Source: Thiomicrospira microaerophila (lineage in GTDB: Bacteria > Pseudomonadota > Gammaproteobacteria > Thiomicrospirales > Thiomicrospiraceae). Taken from it: 64,000 nt of DNA. Below are positions 54,427 through 64,000 of the stretch, in pieces (position 1 is the stretch's first letter; each line of letters starts with the position of its first letter). The stretch spans positions 30,295-94,294 of the forward strand of contig NZ_JYNN01000009.1 in NCBI RefSeq assembly GCF_000934765.1, in the 5' to 3' direction. Both the position numbers and the translations under genes were made by a program. The notes below the pieces were generated by a model. The model searched no databases. It saw only the letters and a list, made by a program, of their open reading frames with translations, and was not told the origin of the DNA.

Positions 54427-54442
54427 AATCCCTTCCGGTAAT
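54427..54442. promoter_or_regulatory. Candidate HipB operator O1
   Basis: AATCCCTTCCGGTAAT matches the reverse complement of O2 at 14 of 16 positions. It lies upstream of the -35 of hipB. Confidence 0.55.
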
Positions 54443-54450
54443 ATTTTGTT

Positions 54451-54478
54451 TTGCTTTTGTAGCTGGATGGTGTATTAT
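54451..54478 (+). promoter_or_regulatory. Candidate hipBA promoter
   Basis: TTGCTT (54451-54456) and TATTAT (54473-54478) are 16 bp apart, with repeated operators O1 and O2 on each side, as expected for an autorepressed TA operon. Confidence 0.5.
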
Positions 54479-54492
54479 TCCCGAAAGGGATT
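54477..54492. promoter_or_regulatory. Candidate HipB operator O2
   Basis: ATTCCCGAAAGGGATT overlaps the end of the -10 region and has a TCCC/GGGA dyad. A third related site, CCGAACGGGA at 54531-54540, lies in the first codons of hipB. Confidence 0.6.
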
Positions 54493-54512
54493 AAAGTTGA
54501 GGCGCCATCATA

Positions 54513-54767
54513 ATGAATGCTAAAAATGTACCGAACGGGAATAGAGATAAGCTGCATAATAATGTTTTTGATTCAGTTCAGCTGGGTAATAGCGTGCGTC
54601 ATAAGCGAAAGAAAGATGGCTTAACGCAACAGGATTTAGCCGCCATTGCGGGTGTGGGGGTGCGTTTTGTCTCCGAACTCGAAAATGGCAAACCGAGTGT
54701 TCAACTTAATCCAGTGCTAGCGGTATTAGCGGCGCTGGGGTTGCAGCTGGTGATTGTAGGAAAATAG
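54513..54767 (+). CDS. hipB: HipB-like antitoxin
   Basis: The 84-residue protein is an XRE-type helix-turn-helix (LGNSVRHKRKKDGLTQQDLAAIAGVGVRFVSELENGKPSVQLN). It precedes hipA by 17 bp, and repeated operator-like sequences upstream support its role as antitoxin and repressor. Confidence 0.88.
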   Translation: MNAKNVPNGNRDKLHNNVFDSVQLGNSVRHKRKKDGLTQQDLAAIAGVGVRFVSELENGKPSVQLNPVLAVLAALGLQLVIVGK

Positions 54768-54784
54768 CAAAAATAGGGGTGGGT

Positions 54785-55987
54785 ATGCAACAGCTTTATG
54801 TGTTTTATCAACAATGCATGGTGGGTGAGATAGTTAAGCTTAATGCAAGGCAAATGCGCTTTCAATATCACCAGGCCTGGTTGGCCAATCCAAATGCTTT
54901 TGCCTTGTCGATAAGCCTACCGTTACAAAGTGAACCGTTTGAACATGCTGAAACGTTTTTTGCCAATATATTGCCAGAGGGCGATGTTCGCGCGGCACTG
55001 TGTAAAAAACTTGGCTTGTCTGAAAAAAATGATTTTGGGTTGCTGGCTGAAATTGGCGGTGATGTGGCTGGAGCGATTTCCATCTATTCGATACCGCAAT
55101 GTCCTGTCTATGAAAGCCAGTTTTTACCTCTTTCAGAGTCAAGCCTTGCTGATCTGTTGCAGGCATTAGAAAAAACGCCGTTTAAAGCAATCGACGGTGA
55201 TATTCGTTTATCACTTGCGGGGGCGCAAAATAAGCTACCGGTTATGAAGTTAGATAAGGCTTCTAGCCCTTTTGCTTTACCGATTTCGCCTGACTTAGCG
55301 ACCTCGCATATTATCAAATTAGCGAATACTCATTTTAAAGACTTGGTCCTCAATGAAGTCACGACTATGCGCTTGGCTAAAGCGGTGGGTTTAAATGTAC
55401 CGGATGTCGATTTTTTGTCAGTGGCGGGTAAAACGCATTTTATTATTCAGCGTTATGACCGTTCTGATGGCGAACGCTTGCATCAAGAAGATTTTTGTCA
55501 GGCACTTGCGATTGATGCCGCTAATAAATATGAAGCCGAAGGTGGGCCCAGTGTAAAACAGTGTGCCGATTTAATTCGAGCGCATAGCCATCAGCCTGCG
55601 GCGGACTTGTTGCAGTTTATTCGCTGGGTGTTGTTTAACATTTTGGTCGGTAATTGTGATGCGCATGGCAAAAATATCGCATTTTTGTATGCACCAAAAT
55701 GCGAGCTGGCCCCATTTTACGATCTGATTTCAACCCAGTGTTATGAAACCTTGAGTCAAAAGTTTAGTATGAAAATCGGTGGCGAGAATCGTTTAGACTG
55801 GATACAGAAGCGTCATTTGCAGACTTTTTCTGAAAGTATTGGTGTCAAGTTCACATTCGTTCTGAAGGAGTTTAATAAGTTGGTGGCGTTAATTGAGCAG
55901 CATCAAAGTTTGTTGGAATCCTATTTGCCTTTAAAAAAGGTGGTAAATCATAATTTACAGCGCTTTAGTCGGCGGTTTCAAGGTTAG
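54785..55987 (+). CDS. hipA: HipA-like serine/threonine kinase toxin
   Basis: HipA phosphorylates glutamyl-tRNA synthetase and induces persistence. The 400-residue protein has the amino HipA_N domain and the kinase core: SLAGAQNKLPV, HIIKLANTHFKDLVLNE, FIIQRYDR, and the catalytic Asp in NILVGNCDAHGKN with PFYDLISTQCY. The ATG at 54785 has AGGGG about 5 bp upstream; a GTG at 54779 overlaps that site. A palindrome copy in the amino part reads HQAWL. Confidence 0.9.
   Translation: MQQLYVFYQQCMVGEIVKLNARQMRFQYHQAWLANPNAFALSISLPLQSEPFEHAETFFANILPEGDVRAALCKKLGLSEKNDFGLLAEIGGDVAGAISIYSIPQCPVYESQFLPLSESSLADLLQALEKTPFKAIDGDIRLSLAGAQNKLPVMKLDKASSPFALPISPDLATSHIIKLANTHFKDLVLNEVTTMRLAKAVGLNVPDVDFLSVAGKTHFIIQRYDRSDGERLHQEDFCQALAIDAANKYEAEGGPSVKQCADLIRAHSHQPAADLLQFIRWVLFNILVGNCDAHGKNIAFLYAPKCELAPFYDLISTQCYETLSQKFSMKIGGENRLDWIQKRHLQTFSESIGVKFTFVLKEFNKLVALIEQHQSLLESYLPLKKVVNHNLQRFSRRFQG
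54869..54882. repeat. Iterated palindrome, perfect core, in hipA
   Basis: Reads HQAWL; 13 of 14 consensus bases. Confidence 0.88.
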
Positions 55988-56042
55988 TAAAAGTGGCTTG
56001 AAATCTTGATGGTACTGTGAATGCGACAAAAAGCGCTAAAGC

Positions 56043-56056
56043 AACCAGGCCTGATG
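56043..56056. repeat. Iterated palindrome, degenerate, intergenic
   Basis: Left half intact, right half decayed; lies between hipA and the AI-2E transporter gene. Confidence 0.55.
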
Positions 56057-56100
56057 TAAAATCGCTTCAATAAACATGAGAATACAAGGATGTATAAGCC

Positions 56101-57183
56101 ATGACAGAAAGCAAGGGGTTGATTTGGCTGGTGGGTTTGGCCAGCATTATTGTGATTGTGGCGGGTTTGAAAGCGGCGGAGGCGATTACGATACCGATTA
56201 TGTTGGCGTTGTTTATTGCGATTATCAGTACACCATTTTTGCGCATGTTGACAACGCGTGGCGTGCCGTCTGGCTTGGCGGTGCTGATTGTGTTAATGGT
56301 GTTGATTGTATTTGGTGGTGGCTTGGCGATGGTGGTGAGTAATTCGATTGATAGCTTTATCCGTCAATTACCGCAATATCAATTACGTTTACAAGCCACA
56401 CTGATTGAAGTGCAGCCTATGTTAGAGCGCATGGGCATTCCGCTGACTCGGGAAATGCTGATGGAGCATGTGAACCCTGGTAATGTCATGGGTACGGTGG
56501 GTAAGGCGCTGGCAGCGGTGGGCGGATTGTTGACCAATGTGTTTTTGGTGGTGTTTATTGTGATCTTCTTGTTGATGGAGGAGGCGACGTTTCCGCGTAA
56601 AATGCGTGCGGCGCTACCTAATGCCAATTTTACGCTAGAGGCCGCCACGGGCTTTATGTCACGGGTAAACAAATATTTGATGATTAAAACGATTATCAGT
56701 TTTATCACAGGCGTTTTGGTGACCCTATGGCTTTGGTTTTTGGGTGTCGATTTTCCGGTACTTTGGGGCTTGGTGGCGATGTTGATGAATTACATCCCCA
56801 ATGTCGGTTCTTTGATTGCTGCGGTGCCTCCGGTCTTATTGGCGCTGGTGCAATTGGGTTTTGGCGATGCGGCATTGGTGGCGCTCGGTTTTGTGGTGAT
56901 TAATGTGGTCATGGGCAGCCTGATTGAGCCCAAATACATGGGACGAGGCTTGGGGCTGTCGCCGCTGGTGGTGTTTTTGTCTTTATTGGTTTGGGGCTGG
57001 TTATTTGGCCCGGTTGGGATGTTCTTGTCGATTCCGCTCACCATGATTGTCAAAATCGCGCTTGAGCAATATCAAGGCACCAAATGGATTGCCATTATGC
57101 TCAGCAACGATGCCCCCGAACCACCAGAACAAAAAGAAACTGCAGACCAAACACAACCAACAGGGCAAAAACCTAGCGCCTAA
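56101..57183 (+). CDS. AI-2E family transporter (PerM/TqsA type)
   Basis: The 360-residue protein has about eight membrane helices in the arrangement of the AI-2E/UPF0118 family, with the FxxIxxxxxPLxxxLxxRxVP-type amino part (LRMLTTRGVPSGLAVLIVL) and the LxxxxLPNxGSxIxxxPxxxL part (MNYIPNVGSLIAAVPPVLLAL). Members export autoinducer-2 or exchange ions; the substrate here is unknown. It ends in a Gln/Thr-rich tail. A palindrome copy follows its stop. Confidence 0.88.
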   Translation: MTESKGLIWLVGLASIIVIVAGLKAAEAITIPIMLALFIAIISTPFLRMLTTRGVPSGLAVLIVLMVLIVFGGGLAMVVSNSIDSFIRQLPQYQLRLQATLIEVQPMLERMGIPLTREMLMEHVNPGNVMGTVGKALAAVGGLLTNVFLVVFIVIFLLMEEATFPRKMRAALPNANFTLEAATGFMSRVNKYLMIKTIISFITGVLVTLWLWFLGVDFPVLWGLVAMLMNYIPNVGSLIAAVPPVLLALVQLGFGDAALVALGFVVINVVMGSLIEPKYMGRGLGLSPLVVFLSLLVWGWLFGPVGMFLSIPLTMIVKIALEQYQGTKWIAIMLSNDAPEPPEQKETADQTQPTGQKPSA

Positions 57184-57186
57184 CCC

Positions 57187-57200
57187 CACCAGGCCTGGTT
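57187..57200. repeat. Iterated palindrome, perfect core, intergenic
   Basis: Sits 3 bp after the transporter stop, in the convergent gap with the mazF-like gene. Confidence 0.88.
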
Positions 57201-57231
57201 GTGCGCTTTTGCATATAGACTATTGTGATGA

Positions 57232-57579
57232 TTATTCTAGGCTTGATGCTCCCATCAGTGGGAGCAATCTTTGCAGAACGGCTTGAAGTACGCCAGGTTT
57301 CGCTTTCGTAATATATTTTACCTTTCGATCGCGCCATGAAAGCGTCTGCACAAGGCTGGCGGCGACAACAGAGGGCTGATCTAGGTTGTCGAGTACCACT
57401 TCCGTTATCCCGCCCCGAATACTGGTACTGATGGGGCAGCAGATAAGAAGCCCTGTTTGTTGGTTGTAAGCTTTGCTTGAGAGCACCAAAGCCGGGCGAT
57501 ACTTACCGATTTCCTTGCCTTTTGTGGGTTCAAAATCTAGCCAGACAATGTCCTCTCTTTCAGGTGTATAGGCTGTCAT
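57232..57579 (-). CDS. MazF/PemK-type toxin
   Basis: The 115-residue protein is a MazF-fold endoribonuclease: DIVWLDFEPTKGKEIGKYRPALVLS, CPISTSIRG and the LSWRDRKVKYI segment. Its start overlaps the antitoxin stop by one base. Cleavage specificity cannot be deduced. An inverted repeat (GCTCCCA/TGGGAGC, 57247-57264) lies within its last codons. Confidence 0.88.
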   Translation of the reverse strand: MTAYTPEREDIVWLDFEPTKGKEIGKYRPALVLSSKAYNQQTGLLICCPISTSIRGGITEVVLDNLDQPSVVAASLVQTLSWRDRKVKYITKAKPGVLQAVLQRLLPLMGASSLE

Positions 57580-57845
57580 TATTCAACGATCTCGCTGGCT
57601 AATGGGTTAGCTAATAGTTCGCTATGCGCACTGTTGGCATCTAGATCCGCGAGCAACTGTTCTTCAGTAAAAGGTAGGGGGGATGAAGGTTTTGTCGCCT
57701 TTTTTACCGTGAAGCCATCTTCAAACACTTCTACGGTCACCGGTGTGTTTTCGGTAAAATGCGGAATGTCTCGGATGGCGCCCGACACTCTTAACCCGAG
57801 CCCATTGCCCCATTTCTGAATTTTTGAATCTAATGCGAAGCCCAT
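57579..57845 (-). CDS. MazE-type antitoxin
   Basis: The 88-residue protein has the AbrB-like DNA-binding start (SKIQKWGNGLGLRVSGAI, VTVEVFEDGFTV) and a flexible acidic tail that should bind the toxin. The ATG at 57845 is preceded by AGGAGG; upstream TTG starts would lie before the likely transcription start. Toxin follows directly with a TAATG overlap. Confidence 0.88.
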   Translation of the reverse strand: MGFALDSKIQKWGNGLGLRVSGAIRDIPHFTENTPVTVEVFEDGFTVKKATKPSSPLPFTEEQLLADLDANSAHSELLANPLASEIVE

Positions 57846-57860
57846 ATTGCCTCCTATTTG

Positions 57861-57898
57861 TTTATACATAGTATAAATTTTGTCTGAGATTAAAGCAA
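57861..57898 (-). promoter_or_regulatory. mazEF promoter and dyad operator
   Basis: Minus-strand TTGCTT (57893-57898) and TATACT (57870-57875) are 17 bp apart. The 17-bp dyad TTTATAC-ATA-GTATAAA (57861-57877) covers the -10, the position expected for MazE autorepression. Confidence 0.7.
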
Positions 57899-57935
57899 AT
57901 CACTCGTCAGTGATTTTTGATATTTGAAAACAAAA

Positions 57936-57955
57936 ACACCCGCCGGGGCGGGTGT
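57936..57955 (-). terminator. Terminator after katG
   Basis: ACACCCGCC and GGCGGGTGT form a 9-bp stem with a two-base loop. On the minus strand it runs into TTTTTG, and it is 24 bp past the katG stop. Confidence 0.85.
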
Positions 57956-57979
57956 GGTTTGAGTGAAGATGATGGCTGA

Positions 57980-60145
<2,166 letters not shown>

Positions 60146-60280
60146 CTAGGTTTTATCGTTAAGATACTGTGCTTGAAACAACTCAACACATAGTTTGATT
60201 CTACGCTTATTTTGATAGGTTTAGTTTTTATATTTTTATGGTTATGATAGATTATGGCTATTAATTTTGTTGTGCGGTTT

Positions 60281-60294
60281 AACCAGACCTGGTG
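60281..60294. repeat. Iterated palindrome, degenerate, intergenic
   Basis: AACCAGACCTGGTG has one core change; lies between katG and the phd-like gene. Confidence 0.6.
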
Positions 60295-60349
60295 GAGCAG
60301 AATCTATGAATAAGCGCTTGAGGCCTGTGATATTATAAAGTATCAAGGT

Positions 60350-60365
60350 TGAATCGTTCGATTCA
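60350..60365. promoter_or_regulatory. Candidate Phd operator dyad
   Basis: TGAATCG-TT-CGATTCA is a perfect 16-bp dyad about 40 bp upstream of the antitoxin start. Confidence 0.55.
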
Positions 60366-60403
60366 TCTTAAATGATTAAACATTAGCCATTAGGAGTTAA
60401 TCT

Positions 60404-60664
60404 ATGCAAGCCTTAACAGCAAACGAAGCAAAAACTCAGTTTGGGGCTTTGTTAATGCAAGCCCAGCGTAATCCGGTGCAAATTAATAAAAACGGTAAAC
60501 CAGTGGCGGTGGTGGTATCGATTGAAGAATATGAAAACATTGAAGAAATTAAACGCCAGTGGTTACAGGCACGATTTTTGAATGCCCAGCACGCTATTGA
60601 ACAAAACAAAACTTTAAATGGCGAAGCATTTTTCGATGAATTATTTGCAGGTAAATATGACTAA
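60404..60664 (+). CDS. Phd/YefM-type antitoxin
   Basis: The 86-residue protein begins MQALTANEAKTQFGALLMQA and has the PVQINKNGKPVAVVVSIEEY segment of the Phd/YefM family, with an acidic helical tail. AGGAG lies upstream at good spacing, and a dyad operator precedes it. The toxin start overlaps its end. Confidence 0.88.
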   Translation: MQALTANEAKTQFGALLMQAQRNPVQINKNGKPVAVVVSIEEYENIEEIKRQWLQARFLNAQHAIEQNKTLNGEAFFDELFAGKYD

Positions 60665-60983
60665 GTCCGTTTATAGACTGACCGCTGATGCGAAAGCCGA
60701 TTTGATCGAAATTAGGCGTTACAGTGTAAAAAGCTGGGGAGCGGTTAGATCGCAGGCTTATTTGTCCGGTTTAAAGGAAACCATCCAACGTTTGGCCGAG
60801 TTTCCTCTAATCGGTGAGGCAAGAATGGATATAGCTGATTCGGTGTTTAGCTTTCCCTATGTTAGTCATATGATTTATTACACATTAATAAATCATCAGG
60901 ATCATCACCTGCTTTTGGTATTTGCAGTGATTCATCAAAGTCGCACGCCAGTATTGCATTTAGAAAAGCGCATTAAATTATAG
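60657..60983 (+). CDS. ParE/RelE-family toxin
   Basis: The 108-residue protein has the family start (YRLTADAKADLIEIRRYS, SWG) and the FPYVSHMIYYT and VFAVIHQSR strands. The ATG at 60657 overlaps the antitoxin stop by 8 bp. Whether it is a gyrase poison (ParE) or a ribosome-dependent RNase (RelE) cannot be told. Confidence 0.88.
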   Translation: MTKSVYRLTADAKADLIEIRRYSVKSWGAVRSQAYLSGLKETIQRLAEFPLIGEARMDIADSVFSFPYVSHMIYYTLINHQDHHLLLVFAVIHQSRTPVLHLEKRIKL

Positions 60984-60995
60984 CGTGCAAAAGGC

Positions 60996-63803
60996 TTACT
61001 TCAACCAACTCTTCAGATAGAAACCGGTATGCGAGTCGGGGTTATTGGCAACCGCTTCGGGGGTGCCGGTGGCGATGATTTGGCCACCGCCATCGCCGCC
61101 TTCTGGCCCTAAATCAACCAACCAGTCGGCGGTTTTAATTACATCCAGATTATGTTCGATAATCACAATCGTATTGCCACGATCGCGTAATTCATAGACC
61201 ACTTTCATCAGTTGTTCAATATCGTGGAAATGCAAGCCAGTGGTGGGTTCGTCCAGAATATACAGCGTATTGCCTGTGTCGCGTTTAGACAGTTCTTTCG
61301 CCAGTTTAACCCGTTGGGCTTCACCGCCTGATAAGGTGGTGGCGCTTTGGCCAAGTTTAATGTAGCCCAAACCGACATCCATCAGGGTTTGAAGTTTACG
61401 TGCCAGTGCGGGAATCGCATCAAAAAACGCACGCGCATCCTCAACCGTCAGCTCCAAAATATCATGGATGGTTTTGCCTTTATATTGAATCTGTAAGGTT
61501 TCGCGGTTGTAACGCTTGCCATGGCAGACATCACAAGGCACATAAATATCCGGTAAAAAATGCATTTCGACTTTGATTACGCCATCGCCTTGACAGGCTT
61601 CACAACGTCCGCCTTTAACATTAAAGCTAAAACGCCCTGGGTTGTAGCCCCGTGCGCGGGATTCGGGCGTGGCGGAGAGGAGTTCGCGTATCGGGGTGAA
61701 TAAACCGGTATAGGTGGCGGGGTTGGAGCGTGGGGTACGGCCGATTGGGCTTTGGTCAATATTGACGGCCTTGTCAAAATGTTGAATGCCTTCTACCTTG
61801 TCATGGGCGGCGGGTTCACTCAGCGCACCATTCAGATCACGGGCGGCGATTTTGCTTAGGGTTTCGTTTATTAAGGTCGACTTACCCGAACCCGAAACGC
61901 CTGTAATGCAAGTAAGCAGGCCAGCTGGGATTTCAAGCGTGACGTTTTTAAGGTTGTTGCCTTTTGCGCCGATGATTTTGAGCCAGTTTTTACCGGGTTT
62001 AATGCGCGCTTTTGGGATTTCAATCTTGCGGCTACCGTTAAGGTACTGTCCTGTGAGAGATTGCGGGTTGGCGGTGACTTCAGCGGGGGTGCCTTGTGCC
62101 ATAATGCGTCCGCCGTGAATCCCTGCGCCCGGGCCGATGTCGAGCACATAGTCAGCAGCGCGAATCGCATCTTCGTCATGTTCAACCACAATCACGGTAT
62201 TGCCCAAATCGCGCAAATGGGTCAGGGTTTTAAGCAAACGGTCATTGTCACGTTGATGCAAGCCAATCGAAGGTTCATCCAACACATACATCACCCCCAC
62301 CAGGCCTGCGCCAATTTGGCTGGCGAGACGAATGCGCTGTGCTTCGCCGCCCGATAGGGTATCAGCGCTGCGATCGAGCGTGAGGTAGTTTAGCCCTACA
62401 TTCACCAAAAACGATAAACGCTCGCGCACTTCTTTTAAAATCGGCGCGGCAATTTGGCCTTTTGAACCGGTCAAGCTCAGCTGGTCAAAAAAGTCATACA
62501 AATCTCCAACGGATTTGCGGGTTAGCTTGGGTAGCGTGATGTCGGCAAAAAATACATGACGCGCGGCTTCGTTTAAACGTTCACCGCCACAGGTTTTACA
62601 GGGTGAGGTGACGCGGTATTTATCGAGTTCATCGCGTACAGTTTTGCTGTCGGTTTCGGTGTAACGGCGCTCCATATTCGGCAGCACACCTTCAAAACGA
62701 CGCACCTGCGCATAGCGGCCATGCGGCAAGGCCAGCTTGTCACGCCCAGAGCCAAATAACACAATTTTTTGAAAGGTATCATCCAATTCGCCCCAAGGGG
62801 TTTCCATATCAAAGCCATAATGCGTCGCGACCGCTAACAAAATATCATAATAATACTTGTGACGACGGTCCCAGCCACGAATCGCACCACCCGCTAGACT
62901 CAACTCAGGATGAGTAATCACCCGTGCAGGATCAAAGTTTTCTTTGATGCCTAAGCCGTCGCAGGTTGGGCAAGCGCCATGCGGATTGTTAAACGAGAAC
63001 AAACGTGGTTCAAGTTCGGGCACGCTGTAGCCACAATGCGGACAGGAAAACTTGTCGGAAAACAGCAGTTCAAAGTCATCCTCTTCATCCATCGGCACCA
63101 CGCGCGCTAAGCCATCGGATAAACGCAATGCGGTTTCAAACGATTCCGCCAAGCGCTGTTTTAGGTCTTCGCGTACTTTGAAACGATCAATCACCACTTC
63201 AATATCATGTTTTTTGTTTTTATCCAGCGCAATGCTGCCGTCCAAGTCCATCAACCGCCCATTGACCCGCGCACGAATAAAGCCTTGGGCTTGAAGTTCA
63301 TCGAGCAGGTTGGCGTGTTCGCCTTTGCGACCGCGAATCACCGGCGACACTAATAAGCATTTGCTGCCTTCCGGCAGTTCTAGCGTGCGATCGACCATTT
63401 GGCTAACGGTTTGCGCTTCTAAATCGACATGGTGGGTTGGGCAGCGTGGCGTTCCCGCGCGAGCAAAAAGTAGGCGCAAATAATCGTAAATTTCGGTTAC
63501 CGTACCCACCGTTGAGCGCGGGTTGTGTGAGGTGGATTTTTGCTCAATCGAAATCGCGGGCGATAAGCCTTCGATATGGTCTAAATCGGGCTTTTCCATC
63601 ACCGACAAGAACTGACGGGCATAGGCCGACAGCGACTCAACATAACGGCGTTGGCCTTCGGCATAAATGGTATCGAACGCCAGCGACGACTTCCCCGAAC
63701 CCGATAAGCCGGTAATCACAATCAGTTTGTCGCGCGGTAAAGTGACATCAATATTCTTTAAATTGTGCGTTCGCGCGCCGCGAATAATAATGTTCTCAAG
63801 CAT
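60996..63803 (-). CDS. uvrA: Excinuclease ABC subunit A UvrA
   Basis: UvrA recognises DNA damage and loads UvrB. The 935-residue protein has two ABC modules (Walker [10 protein letters not shown] and GVSGSGKST, both with signature LSGGEAQR) and Cys pairs for zinc ([38 protein letters not shown]). The ATG at 63803 gives the family amino end ([18 protein letters not shown]). A degenerate palindrome copy encodes AGLVGV. A minus-strand TATAAT at 63835-63840 may be its -10. Confidence 0.96.
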   Translation of the reverse strand: MLENIIIRGARTHNLKNIDVTLPRDKLIVITGLSGSGKSSLAFDTIYAEGQRRYVESLSAYARQFLSVMEKPDLDHIEGLSPAISIEQKSTSHNPRSTVGTVTEIYDYLRLLFARAGTPRCPTHHVDLEAQTVSQMVDRTLELPEGSKCLLVSPVIRGRKGEHANLLDELQAQGFIRARVNGRLMDLDGSIALDKNKKHDIEVVIDRFKVREDLKQRLAESFETALRLSDGLARVVPMDEEDDFELLFSDKFSCPHCGYSVPELEPRLFSFNNPHGACPTCDGLGIKENFDPARVITHPELSLAGGAIRGWDRRHKYYYDILLAVATHYGFDMETPWGELDDTFQKIVLFGSGRDKLALPHGRYAQVRRFEGVLPNMERRYTETDSKTVRDELDKYRVTSPCKTCGGERLNEAARHVFFADITLPKLTRKSVGDLYDFFDQLSLTGSKGQIAAPILKEVRERLSFLVNVGLNYLTLDRSADTLSGGEAQRIRLASQIGAGLVGVMYVLDEPSIGLHQRDNDRLLKTLTHLRDLGNTVIVVEHDEDAIRAADYVLDIGPGAGIHGGRIMAQGTPAEVTANPQSLTGQYLNGSRKIEIPKARIKPGKNWLKIIGAKGNNLKNVTLEIPAGLLTCITGVSGSGKSTLINETLSKIAARDLNGALSEPAAHDKVEGIQHFDKAVNIDQSPIGRTPRSNPATYTGLFTPIRELLSATPESRARGYNPGRFSFNVKGGRCEACQGDGVIKVEMHFLPDIYVPCDVCHGKRYNRETLQIQYKGKTIHDILELTVEDARAFFDAIPALARKLQTLMDVGLGYIKLGQSATTLSGGEAQRVKLAKELSKRDTGNTLYILDEPTTGLHFHDIEQLMKVVYELRDRGNTIVIIEHNLDVIKTADWLVDLGPEGGDGGGQIIATGTPEAVANNPDSHTGFYLKSWLK
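62298..62311. repeat. Iterated palindrome, degenerate, in uvrA
   Basis: Left half and centre intact; reads AGLV on the minus strand. Confidence 0.5.
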
Positions 63804-63911
63804 GGTCAACCCGTTTAAATTAAGCAAAAGGAGGATTATAGCATGTTTAGCTTTTGAGCCGATTACTCAACCAAGCCTGAGGGTCACTGCCATTAAATTA
63901 AGAAAAAAACG

Positions 63912-64000
63912 GTCATTGCGAGGAGCGCAGCGACGCGGCAATCTCTCAAGGGCGTGCTCAGTCTGTCAGAGATTGCCACGGCCTTCGGCCTCGCAATGAC
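63912..64000. repeat. Dispersed-type inverted repeat at the window end
   Basis: GTCATTGCGAGG (63912-63923) with GGCAATCTCT (63937-63946) is mirrored by AGAGATTGCC (63968-63977) and CCTCGCAATGAC (63989-64000). The element is complete at the last base of the window. Repeats of this GTCATTGCGAGG type are seen in many bacterial genomes, and the ends could be a short MITE-like or REP-like element. Confidence 0.8.

Noticed and set aside
54840..55166. Antisense frame within hipA
   Set aside because: Shadow of the hipA reading frame; composition reflects the gene on the other strand.

Overview
The window is one contiguous piece of a gammaproteobacterial chromosome, of intermediate GC by eye and densely coded on both strands. 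A polar-flagellum gene order (flhA-flhF-flhG-fliA-cheY-cheZ-cheA-cheW), the miaA-hfq-hflX-hflK-hflC-yjeT-hisZ-purA string, a periplasmic DsrE-like protein, a GDCCVxC metal protein and no rRNA, phage or large mobile element suggest a free-living, motile bacterium. A sulfur-oxidising Thiomicrospira/Hydrogenovibrio-type relative is my best guess, but this is inference and not proven by any single gene.

Layout. 1-10.9 kb: flagellar export genes (fliQ, fliR, flhB, flhA), polar placement genes (flhF, flhG), sigma-28 (fliA) and the chemotaxis core (cheY, cheZ, cheA, and a cheW split by a one-base frameshift). 10.9-24.2 kb: queG facing tsaE-amiC-mutL-miaA, then hfq-hflX-hflK-hflC-yjeT-hisZ-purA. 24.3-31.1 kb: an orphan receiver protein, ppiD, a Bfd-like ferredoxin, the ilvB-ilvN-ilvC branched-chain amino acid cluster and orn. 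31.2-40.2 kb: a Ste24-type protease, pterin dehydratase, an RND efflux pair without an outer-membrane channel, and a large poly-HAMP chemoreceptor. 40.2-46.4 kb: rlmD, an unrecognised membrane protein, a periplasmic histidine phosphatase, a GGDEF-EAL protein, a nitroreductase and a small Nif11-domain protein. 46.5-50.4 kb: a compact heavy-metal cassette (MerR regulator, HMA protein, GDCCVxC protein, MerT-like membrane protein), a DsrE-like exported protein, rluF, yaeQ and a hypothetical gene. 50.5-54.4 kb: a molybdate operon (modE, periplasmic rhodanese, modA, modB, modC). 54.5-61.0 kb: three toxin-antitoxin pairs (hipBA, mazEF-like, phd-parE-like) interleaved with a PerM-type permease and katG. 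61-64 kb: uvrA, then an inverted repeat that runs to the last base.

The signal not explained by ordinary annotation is a highly iterated palindrome. The 10-mer CCAGGCCTGG occurs 13 times by my reading, both in genes and between them, usually inside a longer consensus CAACCAGGCCTGGTTG. A composition-based back-of-envelope expectation is well below one copy. Inside genes it is read almost only in two frames, giving Gln-Ala-Trp or Pro-Gly-Leu-Val. Other points for a second look are the A7 slippery-type frameshift in cheW, an all-synonymous internal duplication in the cheA linker where P2 would sit, the metal cassette, and the rhodanese translationally coupled to modE.
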